Below are positions 7,079 through 14,940 of a stretch of 64,000 nt of DNA, piece by piece. The DNA is from Lysobacter sp036697405 (GTDB taxonomy: Bacteria > Pseudomonadota > Gammaproteobacteria > Xanthomonadales > Xanthomonadaceae): assembly GCF_036697405.1 (NCBI RefSeq), contig NZ_JBAHWA010000011.1, positions 1 through 64,000 on the forward strand, written 5' to 3'. The first letter of the stretch is position 1, and the number at the start of each line of letters is the position of its first letter. The notes below the pieces were generated by a model, which had not been told where the DNA came from, searched no databases, and saw only the letters and a program-made list of their open reading frames with translations. The position numbers were made by a program, and so were the translations under genes.

Positions 7079-9451
7079 TCAGAAGCGCACGCGGAAGGTC
7101 AGGCCGGCGTAGCGACGGAAATCGCGCGACAGTTGCTGGGCGTAGGCGTTGGCGCCGCCGGCGCCGCTGACCGCCATGATGTTGGCCGCGTATTGCTCGT
7201 CGAACAGGTTTTTGACGAACAGGCCGAGGTCGTACTTGCCGCCGCCCCAGATCAGGCCCATCGACAGATCGGCCACGCCGTAGGCGTCCTGGCTCATGTT
7301 CGGGTTCTGGCTGATGTCGAACACGACCCGGTCCTGCCAGCGGTAGTCGGCCTGCAGGTAGCCGTCGAAGCGTTCGCTGAGCGGACCCTCCAGGCGCGCG
7401 CTCAGGGTGTAACGCCATTGCGGGGCGTTCATGAACGGCTTGCCGTCCAGGTTCTGCACCGCCGGCCGGCCCGGCGCCGAGGGCGCGCAGCCCTGCGCCG
7501 CGGTCTGGCCGGTGTAGCAGGGGCCGTTGGGCACGTTGAGGAAGCGCGCATCCAGGTAGGTCACGCCGCCGCTGAGGCTGAGGTACTGGTTGGGGCGCAG
7601 GGCGAATTCGGCTTCGATGCCGTCCACCGCGACGGTGCCGGCGCTGGTCAGCACCACCAGGCCGGTGGCGGCGTTGAAGGTCTGGGCCTGGTAGTCGTCG
7701 AAGCGGGTGCGGAAGCCGGTCAGATTCAGGCGCAGGGCGTCGTCGAACAGTTGCGTCTTCAGGCCGGCCTCGATCAGCGTCGAGGTTTCCGCCGGCGCGG
7801 GCAGCACCGCGAACTGCGCCGCCGACAGCCCGAGCGTGGCGGCCAGGCCCTCGCTCTTGTAGCCGGTGCTGTAGCTCACGTAGCCGGTGATCTTGGGCGT
7901 GAAATCGTAGCTGGCGCTGAGCTTGCCGATGGTCGCGCTGTCGCTGTAGCGGCCCACGACGGGTCCGAAGGCGGGATTGGTGGGCGGCGCGGCCGAGCCG
8001 TTGAAATAGCCGGACACGGGGCGGACGAAGCGCAGTTCCTGGTGCTCGTCCAGATAGCGCAAGCCGCCGGTGAGGGTGAAGCGATCGGTCAGGCGCCAGT
8101 TGGCCTGGCCGAACACCGAGACGTTGCGGGTGTCGACCACCGAATGGCCGGTCAGCACGCCTTCGTCGCCGGGGATTACCGGCACGATGCTGCCGTCGGG
8201 CGCGATCGCGGCGACCGCGCCGATGTTCAGGCCGCGCCGGTCGAGGAAGTTGTAGACCGAGCCGTCGAAGTAGTACAGGCCGACGACGTAGTCGAAGCGG
8301 CCGTCGGTGGGCGAGGCCAGGCGCAGTTCCTGCGAGGTGGTGCGGCTGGATTCGATGTTGAAATTGGAGCGGATGAAACGGCCCTGGGTGTTGTCCAGGT
8401 CGACGTCGCTGCGATTGTCGAACTTGCGATAGGCCGAGATGCTGGTCAGCGTGTGATTGCCCAGGGCGATGTCGGCGGTCAGCGAGGCGCCGTAGTTCTT
8501 CTGGCGCACGAACGGCGAGACGTCGTTGTTGACCTGGTCGTTGCCGCGGCCGACCGGCGTGCCGGTGGCGACCGCGCGCGGATTGTTGCTGGCCACGATC
8601 AGGGGCAGGGCGCAGCAATCGGCATCCAGCTTGGAATAGTCGGCGCTGAACAGCACGGTCGAGCGTTGGTCGTCGGAGCGCCAGGCGAGCTTGGCGCGCG
8701 CGCCGTAGGCTTCCTGGTCGTTGACGCTGCGGCCGGTGGCCCGGTTGTCGACGTTGCCGTCCTGGGTCCGGTAGAAACCGGCCAGACGGTAGGCGAAGTT
8801 GGGCGAGAGCGGGCCGGAGACGTCGCCGTTGAGGCGGTACTCGTTGTCCTGCGCGACCAGCGCGGACAGGCCGCCGCCGACGCCGTCGAAATCCGGGCTG
8901 CGGGTGATCACGTTGATCACGCCGGCCGAGGAGTTCTTGCCGAACAAAGTGCCTTGCGGGCCACGCAGCACTTCCACCCGTTCGATGTCGCCCAGGTCGC
9001 TGAAGGCCGAGCCCGGACGCTGCAGGACCACGCCGTCGACCACGGTCGAAACGCTGGGCTCGACGCCGGTGGAGAACACGTCGGTGCCGACGCCGCGGAT
9101 GCGGATCGAGTTGTTGCGCAGCTCGTTGCCGGCCGAGAAGGTCACGCTGGGCACCAGGGTCGCCAGGTTGCTGATGTCGGTGGCGTTTATCCGCTCCAGC
9201 GCATCGGAGCTCACCACCGAGACCGCGAGCGGGATCTTTTGCGCGTTTTCGCGGCGGTGTTGCGAGGTGACGGTGATCGCGTCGAGCGTGGTCGCCGACG
9301 GTGCGTCGGCGCCGGCATCGGCGGCCGGCTCCGGATCGGTTTGCGCCGTCGCATCGGCGGAGGCCGGCGGCTTGGATTGGGCCTGCGCCGGTTCGGCCGC
9401 CAGCGCGGCCAGTGCCGTCAGGACCGCCAGCACTAGGTACTTGGTTTGCAT
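7079..9451 (-). CDS. TonB-dependent outer-membrane receptor
   Basis: 790-residue receptor. It has a signal peptide (MQTKYLVLAVLTALAALAA, cleavage near AQAQS), a short Ala/Pro/Asp-rich linker, a TonB box-like LDAITVTSQ and a plug domain with the family motifs SIRIRGVGTD and ERVEVLRGPQGTLFGKNSS. The 22-strand barrel ends in FRVRF with the C-terminal Phe needed for outer-membrane assembly. I placed the start at 9451; an in-frame ATG 33 nt upstream would add residues before the signal peptide. It is upstream of and co-oriented with the SSS transporter (67 nt apart) and so is the probable oligosaccharide importer of this locus. Confidence 0.9.
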   Translation of the reverse strand: MQTKYLVLAVLTALAALAAEPAQAQSKPPASADATAQTDPEPAADAGADAPSATTLDAITVTSQHRRENAQKIPLAVSVVSSDALERINATDISNLATLVPSVTFSAGNELRNNSIRIRGVGTDVFSTGVEPSVSTVVDGVVLQRPGSAFSDLGDIERVEVLRGPQGTLFGKNSSAGVINVITRSPDFDGVGGGLSALVAQDNEYRLNGDVSGPLSPNFAYRLAGFYRTQDGNVDNRATGRSVNDQEAYGARAKLAWRSDDQRSTVLFSADYSKLDADCCALPLIVASNNPRAVATGTPVGRGNDQVNNDVSPFVRQKNYGASLTADIALGNHTLTSISAYRKFDNRSDVDLDNTQGRFIRSNFNIESSRTTSQELRLASPTDGRFDYVVGLYYFDGSVYNFLDRRGLNIGAVAAIAPDGSIVPVIPGDEGVLTGHSVVDTRNVSVFGQANWRLTDRFTLTGGLRYLDEHQELRFVRPVSGYFNGSAAPPTNPAFGPVVGRYSDSATIGKLSASYDFTPKITGYVSYSTGYKSEGLAATLGLSAAQFAVLPAPAETSTLIEAGLKTQLFDDALRLNLTGFRTRFDDYQAQTFNAATGLVVLTSAGTVAVDGIEAEFALRPNQYLSLSGGVTYLDARFLNVPNGPCYTGQTAAQGCAPSAPGRPAVQNLDGKPFMNAPQWRYTLSARLEGPLSERFDGYLQADYRWQDRVVFDISQNPNMSQDAYGVADLSMGLIWGGGKYDLGLFVKNLFDEQYAANIMAVSGAGGANAYAQQLSRDFRRYAGLTFRVRF

Positions 9452-9532
9452 GGTCACCCTCCCGAGGTGCATCGCCGCGCCCACACGGTTCGGCCGGCTT
9501 CACGGACCTTATAGCAGGCTTTTCCAAGATAA

Positions 9533-9545
9533 GGAACTATGTTCC
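9533..9545. promoter_or_regulatory. GGAAC-N3-GTTCC palindrome, candidate operator
   Basis: The perfect palindrome GGAACTATGTTCC lies 82 nt upstream of the TonB receptor start. On the minus strand it is followed by a weak promoter-like TTCCTT, 16 nt, CTATAA. The size and symmetry suit an IclR-type regulator, and one is encoded 1.2 kb away. That it binds here is an inference. Confidence 0.45.
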
Positions 9546-9554
9546 GTATTTTGG

Positions 9555-10706
9555 TCAAAAGGCCGGCTTGGTCGGGAACCAGCCGGGTCGGGCCGGGTCC
9601 AGGTAGGCCCCGGCGATGTCGCCGACCCGGTAGGTCTCAAGGGCCGCCTCATCGATTTCAACGCCCAAACCGGGGGCCATCGGCACCTCGTAGGCGCCGT
9701 CCTTCAGGGCGGGCGGATTGCGCACCACGTCCGCGGCGAGGTAGGCGCGCTCGGTGTCGATGGCCAGGTTCATGTTGGGGATGGAGGCGGCCAGGTGGAT
9801 GTAGGCGGCCTGGGAGATGCCGAGCTCGGCGCCGCTGTGCAGGGTCACCGGGAGGTCGGCGCCCTCGGCGATCGCGGCCGATTTGATGGTCTGCCACAGG
9901 CCGCCGGCTTCGTGCGGGTCGAGCAGGATCACGTCGGCGGCATCGGCGCGCACGATCGCGGCCACGTCCTCCAGGGTGTAAGCGCTCTCGTCCAGCGCCA
10001 CCGGCGTGGATTGGGCGCGGCGCAGGTGGGCGTGGCCTTCGAGGTTCTCCAACGGCAGCGGCTGTTCGATGTAGGCCAGGTCCAGGGCTTCGAACCGGCG
10101 CAGCTGGCGGCGGGCGGTGCCCGGGTGCCAGGCGCCGTTGACGTCGGCGCGCAGCGGGGCGTCGCCGATGCGGGCGCGGACCGCGGCGAGGATGGCGTAG
10201 TCGGCGGCCTCGCCGAAGCCGATCTTGGCCTTGAAGGTGCCGTAGCCCTGGTCGAGAAACCAGGCCGCCTTGTCGGCGCAGGCCTTGGGGTCGGCCAGGA
10301 ACAGGTAGGCCGAGGCCGGCACGCGCTCGCGCCACAGGCCGCCCCAGAGCGCGTGCAGGGGCTGGTCGGCGGCCTTGCCCAGGGCGTCCCACATCGCCAT
10401 TTCCATGGCCGCGATGGCCATGACCGCGGCGCGTTTGTGGTGGTAGTAGCCCGCCCCGAGCACGTGCCGGCCGAAGCGCTCGACCTGGCTGGGCGCGTAG
10501 CCCAGGGCCAGCGGCGCCACGATCCTCTCGAACACCGCGCGTACCGGTTCGATCAGGCAGATGGTCTCGCCCCAGCCGACGATGCCGGCGTCGGTCTGGA
10601 TCTTGCAGACCAGGCGGGTGGCGCCGGTGCGCGCGCCGGAGGCCCAGGCGATCGACTCGGTCAGGGGGATGCGCAGCATCCAATGGGAGACTTGGGTGAT
10701 CTTCAT
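9555..10706 (-). CDS. Mandelate-racemase-type sugar-acid dehydratase (enolase superfamily)
   Basis: 383-residue enzyme with the N-terminal capping domain and (beta/alpha)7-beta barrel of the enolase superfamily. The catalytic set is fully readable: K159-x-K161 (TFKAKIG), metal ligands D188, E214 and E240, and a D263/H290 dyad. The spacings between D188, E214, E240, D263 and H290 (26, 26, 23, 27) equal those of mandelate racemase. This places it in the MR subgroup used by L-fuconate and other sugar-acid dehydratases, not in the DgoD group, which lacks KxK. In this operon the expected reaction is dehydration of galactonate (or an epimer) to 2-keto-3-deoxygalactonate. It is divergent from the IclR-SMP-30 gene; the start MKITQ is chosen over an upstream TTG. 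Confidence 0.82.
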   Translation of the reverse strand: MKITQVSHWMLRIPLTESIAWASGARTGATRLVCKIQTDAGIVGWGETICLIEPVRAVFERIVAPLALGYAPSQVERFGRHVLGAGYYHHKRAAVMAIAAMEMAMWDALGKAADQPLHALWGGLWRERVPASAYLFLADPKACADKAAWFLDQGYGTFKAKIGFGEAADYAILAAVRARIGDAPLRADVNGAWHPGTARRQLRRFEALDLAYIEQPLPLENLEGHAHLRRAQSTPVALDESAYTLEDVAAIVRADAADVILLDPHEAGGLWQTIKSAAIAEGADLPVTLHSGAELGISQAAYIHLAASIPNMNLAIDTERAYLAADVVRNPPALKDGAYEVPMAPGLGVEIDEAALETYRVGDIAGAYLDPARPGWFPTKPAF

Positions 10707-10798
10707 CGGCAATCTCGCGGTCGGCTTGCGGAATTGCCGTTCTATCATATAGGATTGGAACCGTCAGCCCATATGTTGGGATTAGTAGGGACGCAGAC
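10707..10798. promoter_or_regulatory. Divergent promoter region between dehydratase and regulator
   Basis: This 92-nt A/T-richer stretch separates the two divergent starts. It contains GTTC (10739-10742) and GAAC (10758-10761) half sites facing outward around a TATCATATAGGATTG core. There is also a small inverted repeat CCCATATGTTGGG at 10768-10780. The GGAAC half-site also occurs in the palindrome before the TonB receptor. These are candidate binding sites for the adjacent IclR protein; no single site is convincing alone. Confidence 0.4.
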
Positions 10799-12523
10799 AT
10801 GCAAAGTGCCGGCAAGGTACCGCCAGAAGACGATGGGGATAACGACAAGCGCTTCGCCATTCCGGGCGCGCAAGCGTTGTCCAAGGGGCTCAGCCTGCTC
10901 AGCCTGATCGCGGAGGCGCCGCATCCGCTGCGCTTCGGCGACCTGATGCGCTACTCCGGCATGCCCAAGAGCACCCTGCACCGGATGCTGCAGACGCTGA
11001 TCGATTTCCGCCTGATCCGCTTCGAGGAGGGCTCCCAGACCTACCGCCTGGGCCTGCGCCTGTTCGAGATGGCGCATCGGGTCTGGAGCGAGTTCGACCT
11101 GCGCAGCGCGGCCGAGCCGGAACTGCTGCGCCTGCGCGAGCTGGCCCAGGAAACCACCCGCCTGGGCGTGCTGGACGGTGCGGAGGTGCTGATCATCGAC
11201 CAGCGCGACCACATCCAGGCCATGCGCATGGCCAATGGCGTGGGCAGTCGCCTGTCCGCAGGCGCCAGCGCGGTCGGCAAGGCCTTGTTGGCCTACCGGC
11301 CGCCGGAGGAACTGCAGCGCTACCTGGCCTCCAGCGCGCTCAAGGCGCTGACGCCGAACTCGATCCTCAATCCGGTCGAGATGCAACGCGAACTGGACCT
11401 GATCAAGGCGCGTGGCTACGCGGTATCGGTCGAAGAATCGCACCTGGGCATCAGCGCGGTGGCCGCGCCGATCCTCGACCACCGCGGCGAAGCCATCGGC
11501 GCGATCAGCATCAGCGGGCCGTCGTTCCGCCTTCCTTCCGACCGTTTGCATGCGCTGGGGCGCGACGTCATCGAAGGTGCACGGCGCATTTCCGGCAACG
11601 TGGGTGAAACCTTCATGTCCATTTCCAGCGCCGTCAGCCCGAGCCACGCGGCCGACGCCAAAGTGCGTTGCGCGATTCCGCACAGCGCCTTCCTGGGCGA
11701 AGCCCCGTATTGGATCGGCAGCGCGCAGTCGCTGCTCTGGGTCGATATCCTCGCGCCTTCGGTGCACCTGTCCAATCTGAGTACCGGCGATACCCGCACC
11801 ACGCCGCTGGGCGAACTGGTGGGCATGGTGGTGCCGCGCCGGCGCGGCGGCTATGTCGCCGCCACCCAGAGCGGCTTCCGCAGCCTGGATCTGCGCAGCG
11901 GCGAAATGGCGCCGCTGGCCAGCCCGCCGGGCATGTCGGGGCGGCGTTTCAACGACGGCAAGTGCGATGCGCTGGGCCGGCTCTGGGCCGGCACCCTGGC
12001 GCTGGATGCCAGCCCGGACCGCGGCTCGCTCTATCGCCTGGACGTGGACGGCAGCCTGCGCGAGATGGAGAGCGGCTTCCACATCTGCAACGGCATGGGC
12101 TGGAGCCCGGACTCCAAGCGTTTCTACCTGGCCGACTCCGGGCGCCGCACGATCTACGCCTACGATTACGATCTGGCGGCCGGCGAACTGTCCAACAAGG
12201 CGGTCTTCGCCACGTTCGACAGCAGCGAGGGCATGCCCGACGGCCTGGCCATCGACGCGCAGGGCCATTTGTGGTGCGCGATGTGGGACGGCTGGGCGGT
12301 CCGGCGCTACGCTCCGGACGGCACCCTGGAACGCACGATCGACCTGCCGGTGCCGAGGCCGAGCAGTTGCGCCTTCGGCGGCGAAGATCTCAAGACGCTG
12401 TACATCACCTCCGCGCGCATACGCCTGTCGGCCACGCAGTTGGCGGCCGCGCCCCTGTCGGGCAGCATCCTGGCGGTGCAGGTCGAGGTGCCGGGCGCGC
12501 CGGTCGGCGAGTACGGCGGCTGA
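10799..12523 (+). CDS. IclR regulator fused to SMP-30/gluconolactonase-like enzyme
   Basis: 574-residue two-part protein. Residues about 24-95 are an IclR winged-helix DNA-binding domain (MPKSTLHRMLQTLIDFRLIR) and about 100-268 the IclR effector-binding domain. After a short linker, residues about 290-560 are a complete SMP-30/regucalcin beta-propeller with all four metal ligands recognisable: E301 (LGEAPYW), N385 (RFNDGK), N431 (ICNGMGWS) and D481 (GMPDGLAID). Spacing matches SMP-30 enzymes, so lactonase activity is expected. It leads an operon with SDR, DgoK and DgoA, where it would both sense a sugar acid and hydrolyse galactonolactone. The frame is continuous, so this is a fusion and not a read-through of two genes. 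Confidence 0.88.
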   Translation: MQSAGKVPPEDDGDNDKRFAIPGAQALSKGLSLLSLIAEAPHPLRFGDLMRYSGMPKSTLHRMLQTLIDFRLIRFEEGSQTYRLGLRLFEMAHRVWSEFDLRSAAEPELLRLRELAQETTRLGVLDGAEVLIIDQRDHIQAMRMANGVGSRLSAGASAVGKALLAYRPPEELQRYLASSALKALTPNSILNPVEMQRELDLIKARGYAVSVEESHLGISAVAAPILDHRGEAIGAISISGPSFRLPSDRLHALGRDVIEGARRISGNVGETFMSISSAVSPSHAADAKVRCAIPHSAFLGEAPYWIGSAQSLLWVDILAPSVHLSNLSTGDTRTTPLGELVGMVVPRRRGGYVAATQSGFRSLDLRSGEMAPLASPPGMSGRRFNDGKCDALGRLWAGTLALDASPDRGSLYRLDVDGSLREMESGFHICNGMGWSPDSKRFYLADSGRRTIYAYDYDLAAGELSNKAVFATFDSSEGMPDGLAIDAQGHLWCAMWDGWAVRRYAPDGTLERTIDLPVPRPSSCAFGGEDLKTLYITSARIRLSATQLAAAPLSGSILAVQVEVPGAPVGEYGG

Positions 12524-12524
12524 G

Positions 12525-13283
12525 ATGGCGATCTATCCTTCGCTCGCGGGCAAGCCGATCCTGATCAGCGGCGGCGGCAGCGGTATCGGCGCGGCCATGG
12601 TCGAGGCCTTCGCGCGCCAGGACGCGGAAGTGTTCTTCCTCGATATCGACGCGCGGGCGGCGGCGGATACGGCATCGCGCGTGGCCGACCGCGGCCACGC
12701 GCTGCCGCGTTATGCGGTGTGCGATCTGCGCGACATCGACGCCAGCCTGCGCGCGGTCGAAAGCCTGCTCGACGGCCGCGTGCCGCATGCCCTGATCAAC
12801 AACGCCGGCAACGATCAGGCCCAGCCCCTGGGCGAGGTCTCCGTCGCGGACTGGGACGACCGCGTCGCGGTCAACCTGCGCCACCAGTTCTTTCTCGCCC
12901 AGGCGGTGTCGGGGCCGATGCGCGCCGCCGGACGCGGCGTGATCGTCAATCTCGGTTCGATCTCCTGGATGATGGGCGCGGTCGGGGTGCCGGTGTACGC
13001 GACCCTGAAGTCGGCGGTGGCGGGGCTCACCAAAAGTCTGGCGCGCGAACTCGGCGCGGCCGGCATCCGCGTCAACGCGATCGCACCGGGCTGGGTGCTG
13101 ACCGAGCGCCAGCTGGAGAAAGGGCGCCTGGACCCGAGCAAGTTCGTGCGCTATCTCGAACGCCAGTGCCTGAAAACCCACCTGAACCCCGGCGACGTGG
13201 CCGAGATGGCGCTGTGGTTGTGCGCCGACGAAAGCGCGATGTGCACCGGTCAGACTTTCGTCGTCGACGGCGGGGTGGTCTGA
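12525..13283 (+). CDS. SDR family oxidoreductase, probable sugar (galactose) 1-dehydrogenase
   Basis: 252-residue classical short-chain dehydrogenase. It shows the NAD(P)-binding GGGSGIG at 16-22, NNAG at 92-95, the catalytic Ser in GSISW (about 147), Y158 and K162 in YATLK, and a C-terminal GQTFVVDGGVV. A first acidic residue after beta-2 (FFLDID) favours NAD+ over NADP+. It begins 1 nt after the stop of the fusion regulator and ends 1 nt before DgoK, so the four genes are one transcript. By context it oxidises the aldose to the lactone that the SMP-30 domain opens. Galactose is inferred from DgoK and DgoA; L-fucose or L-arabinose dehydrogenases have similar sequences. Confidence 0.85.
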   Translation: MAIYPSLAGKPILISGGGSGIGAAMVEAFARQDAEVFFLDIDARAAADTASRVADRGHALPRYAVCDLRDIDASLRAVESLLDGRVPHALINNAGNDQAQPLGEVSVADWDDRVAVNLRHQFFLAQAVSGPMRAAGRGVIVNLGSISWMMGAVGVPVYATLKSAVAGLTKSLARELGAAGIRVNAIAPGWVLTERQLEKGRLDPSKFVRYLERQCLKTHLNPGDVAEMALWLCADESAMCTGQTFVVDGGVV

Positions 13284-13284
13284 T

Positions 13285-14193
13285 TTGTCCGCGCGAGCTG
13301 CGCTGATCGGCGTGGACTGGGGCGGCACCCATCTGCGCGCGTTGCTGATCGCCGCGGACGGCCGCGTGATCGCGCGCCGCGAGACCGCCTGCGGCGCGAT
13401 CTCGCTGGGTGCGGGCGAGCACCCGGCCGTCCTCGAAGGGCTGCTCGGCGATTGGCGTGCGCAGGGGCTGCCTGTGCTGGTCTGCGGCATGGCCGGCGCG
13501 CGCAACGGCTGGCGGGAGCTCGCGTATCGCGACTGTCCCGCCGGCGCGGATGAGCTGCGCGCGGGGCTGGTCGAAGTCGAGGCCGGCATCCGCCTCGTGC
13601 CCGGAGTGAAACGCGACAGCGCATCGGCCGGCGTCGAAGTCATGCGCGGCGAGGAAACCCAGGTGCTGGGCGCGATCGCGCTGGATCCGGCCCATGCCGA
13701 GGCGCTGGTGATCTGCCCGGGCACGCATTCCAAGTGGGTGCGTGCGAGCGCAGGGCGCATTGCCGATTTTCGCACCTGCATCACCGGCGAGTTGTTCGCC
13801 GCGCTCGCTGCGCGTTGGTCGAAGACCGAGGCGGCTGCGGAACCCGCTTGGCCGGCGTTCGATCGGGGCCTCGCCGTCGGCCTGCGCGACCCGCTGTCGT
13901 CGGCGCTGTTCTCCGTGCGTTCCGGCTACGCCACCCGGCGCCTGGACGAAGGCGAAATCCGCGACTATCTGTCCGGCGTATTGATCGGCGCGGAGATCGC
14001 CGCCTGCCGGGAGAGCGTCGACCTCCGCCCCGGCGATGGCGCGCCGACCTTGATCGTGGGCGCGCCGGAGCTGGCGCGGCGCTACGCGCGGGCGCTGGCC
14101 GCGGTCGGCGCCGCCGCGCCCATCGCGCTCGACGCCGACGCCTGCGTGGCAGGCGGTCTGTCGCGCATTCTGGCCGCGGGCGGGCAGGCGTGA
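13285..14193 (+). CDS. dgoK: 2-dehydro-3-deoxygalactonokinase
   Basis: 302-residue sugar-acid kinase with the ASKHA-type phosphate motif near the start (IGVDWGGTHLRALLI), the DgoK-typical CGMAGARNGWRE and CPGTHSKWV segments, and a C-terminal helical half. It phosphorylates 2-keto-3-deoxygalactonate with ATP to give KDPGal, the substrate of the next gene. The start is a TTG directly after the SDR stop (TGAT-TTG). The 3' end overlaps dgoA by 4 nt (GTGA), indicating translational coupling. Length matches the family. It is cytoplasmic. Confidence 0.92.
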   Translation: MSARAALIGVDWGGTHLRALLIAADGRVIARRETACGAISLGAGEHPAVLEGLLGDWRAQGLPVLVCGMAGARNGWRELAYRDCPAGADELRAGLVEVEAGIRLVPGVKRDSASAGVEVMRGEETQVLGAIALDPAHAEALVICPGTHSKWVRASAGRIADFRTCITGELFAALAARWSKTEAAAEPAWPAFDRGLAVGLRDPLSSALFSVRSGYATRRLDEGEIRDYLSGVLIGAEIAACRESVDLRPGDGAPTLIVGAPELARRYARALAAVGAAAPIALDADACVAGGLSRILAAGGQA

Positions 14194-14828
14194 ACCTGTC
14201 CTTCCTGCTCGCGCATCCGGTGGTCGCGATCCTGCGCGGCCTGGTGCCCGAGCGCGCGCTCGAGATCGGTTGGGCGCTGTTCGACGCCGGCGTGCGGGTC
14301 ATGGAAGTTCCGCTCAATTCGCCCGATGCGCTGTCCAGCATCCGGGTCTTGAGCGCGCAGTTCGCCGGAAGCGCCCTGGTCGGCGCCGGCACCGTGCTCG
14401 ACGGCGGCCAGGTCGCCGCGGTCGCCCAGGCAGGCGGCCGCCTGATCGTGTCCCCCAATACCGATGCCCTGGTGATCGCGGAGAGCCGCGCGTCGGGCCT
14501 GATTTCCCTGCCCGGCGTATTCACTCCGACCGAGGCGTTCCAGGCGCTGCGTGCCGGCGCCGACGGCCTGAAATTGTTTCCGGCCGACAGCGGCGGGCCC
14601 GGCGGCTTGCGTGCCTTGCGCGCGGTGCTGCCGGCCGACGTCCCGGTGTTCGCCGTCGGCGGCGTGTTGGTCTCCAACCTGGGGCAATGGCGCGCGGCCG
14701 GAGCCGACGGCGTCGGTGTGGGCTCGGCCCTGTTCCGACCGGAGATGAGCGCCGCCCAGGTCCACGACACGGCCTTGAGATTCGTTCGCGAGTGGGAGCG
14801 GCTGACGCTGGAATCGGCGAACCGCTAA
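14190..14828 (+). CDS. dgoA: 2-dehydro-3-deoxy-6-phosphogalactonate aldolase
   Basis: 212-residue class I aldolase of the KDPG/KDPGal family. The catalytic Glu is E39 in VMEVPLNSP and the Schiff-base lysine is K128 in DGLKLFPA. The SPNTD and LPGVFTPTE segments line the phosphate and carboxylate site; the wording LPG(V)xTPTE and NSP is typical of DgoA rather than Eda. It splits KDPGal into pyruvate and glyceraldehyde-3-phosphate. The GTG start overlaps the dgoK stop, and the gene ends the operon. After it, 14829-14940 is a short non-coding gap with no clear terminator. Confidence 0.92.
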   Translation: MNLSFLLAHPVVAILRGLVPERALEIGWALFDAGVRVMEVPLNSPDALSSIRVLSAQFAGSALVGAGTVLDGGQVAAVAQAGGRLIVSPNTDALVIAESRASGLISLPGVFTPTEAFQALRAGADGLKLFPADSGGPGGLRALRAVLPADVPVFAVGGVLVSNLGQWRAAGADGVGVGSALFRPEMSAAQVHDTALRFVREWERLTLESANR

Positions 14829-14940
14829 GGGCTTGGCTCGGCCGCGGATCGCAGCAGGTCTTGGCGCCGCTGGAGCGCGCACGCGTCGATGAGCCGGTGC
14901 GGGCCTCATAATCGGCGCGATCGCTAGGGAGCGAGCTGGC

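Noticed and set aside
10799..12523. Frameshift or sequencing error joining two genes (IclR and SMP-30)
   Set aside because: There is no stop or start signal with a ribosome binding site at the junction (about 11,620-11,690), and both halves are complete in one frame.
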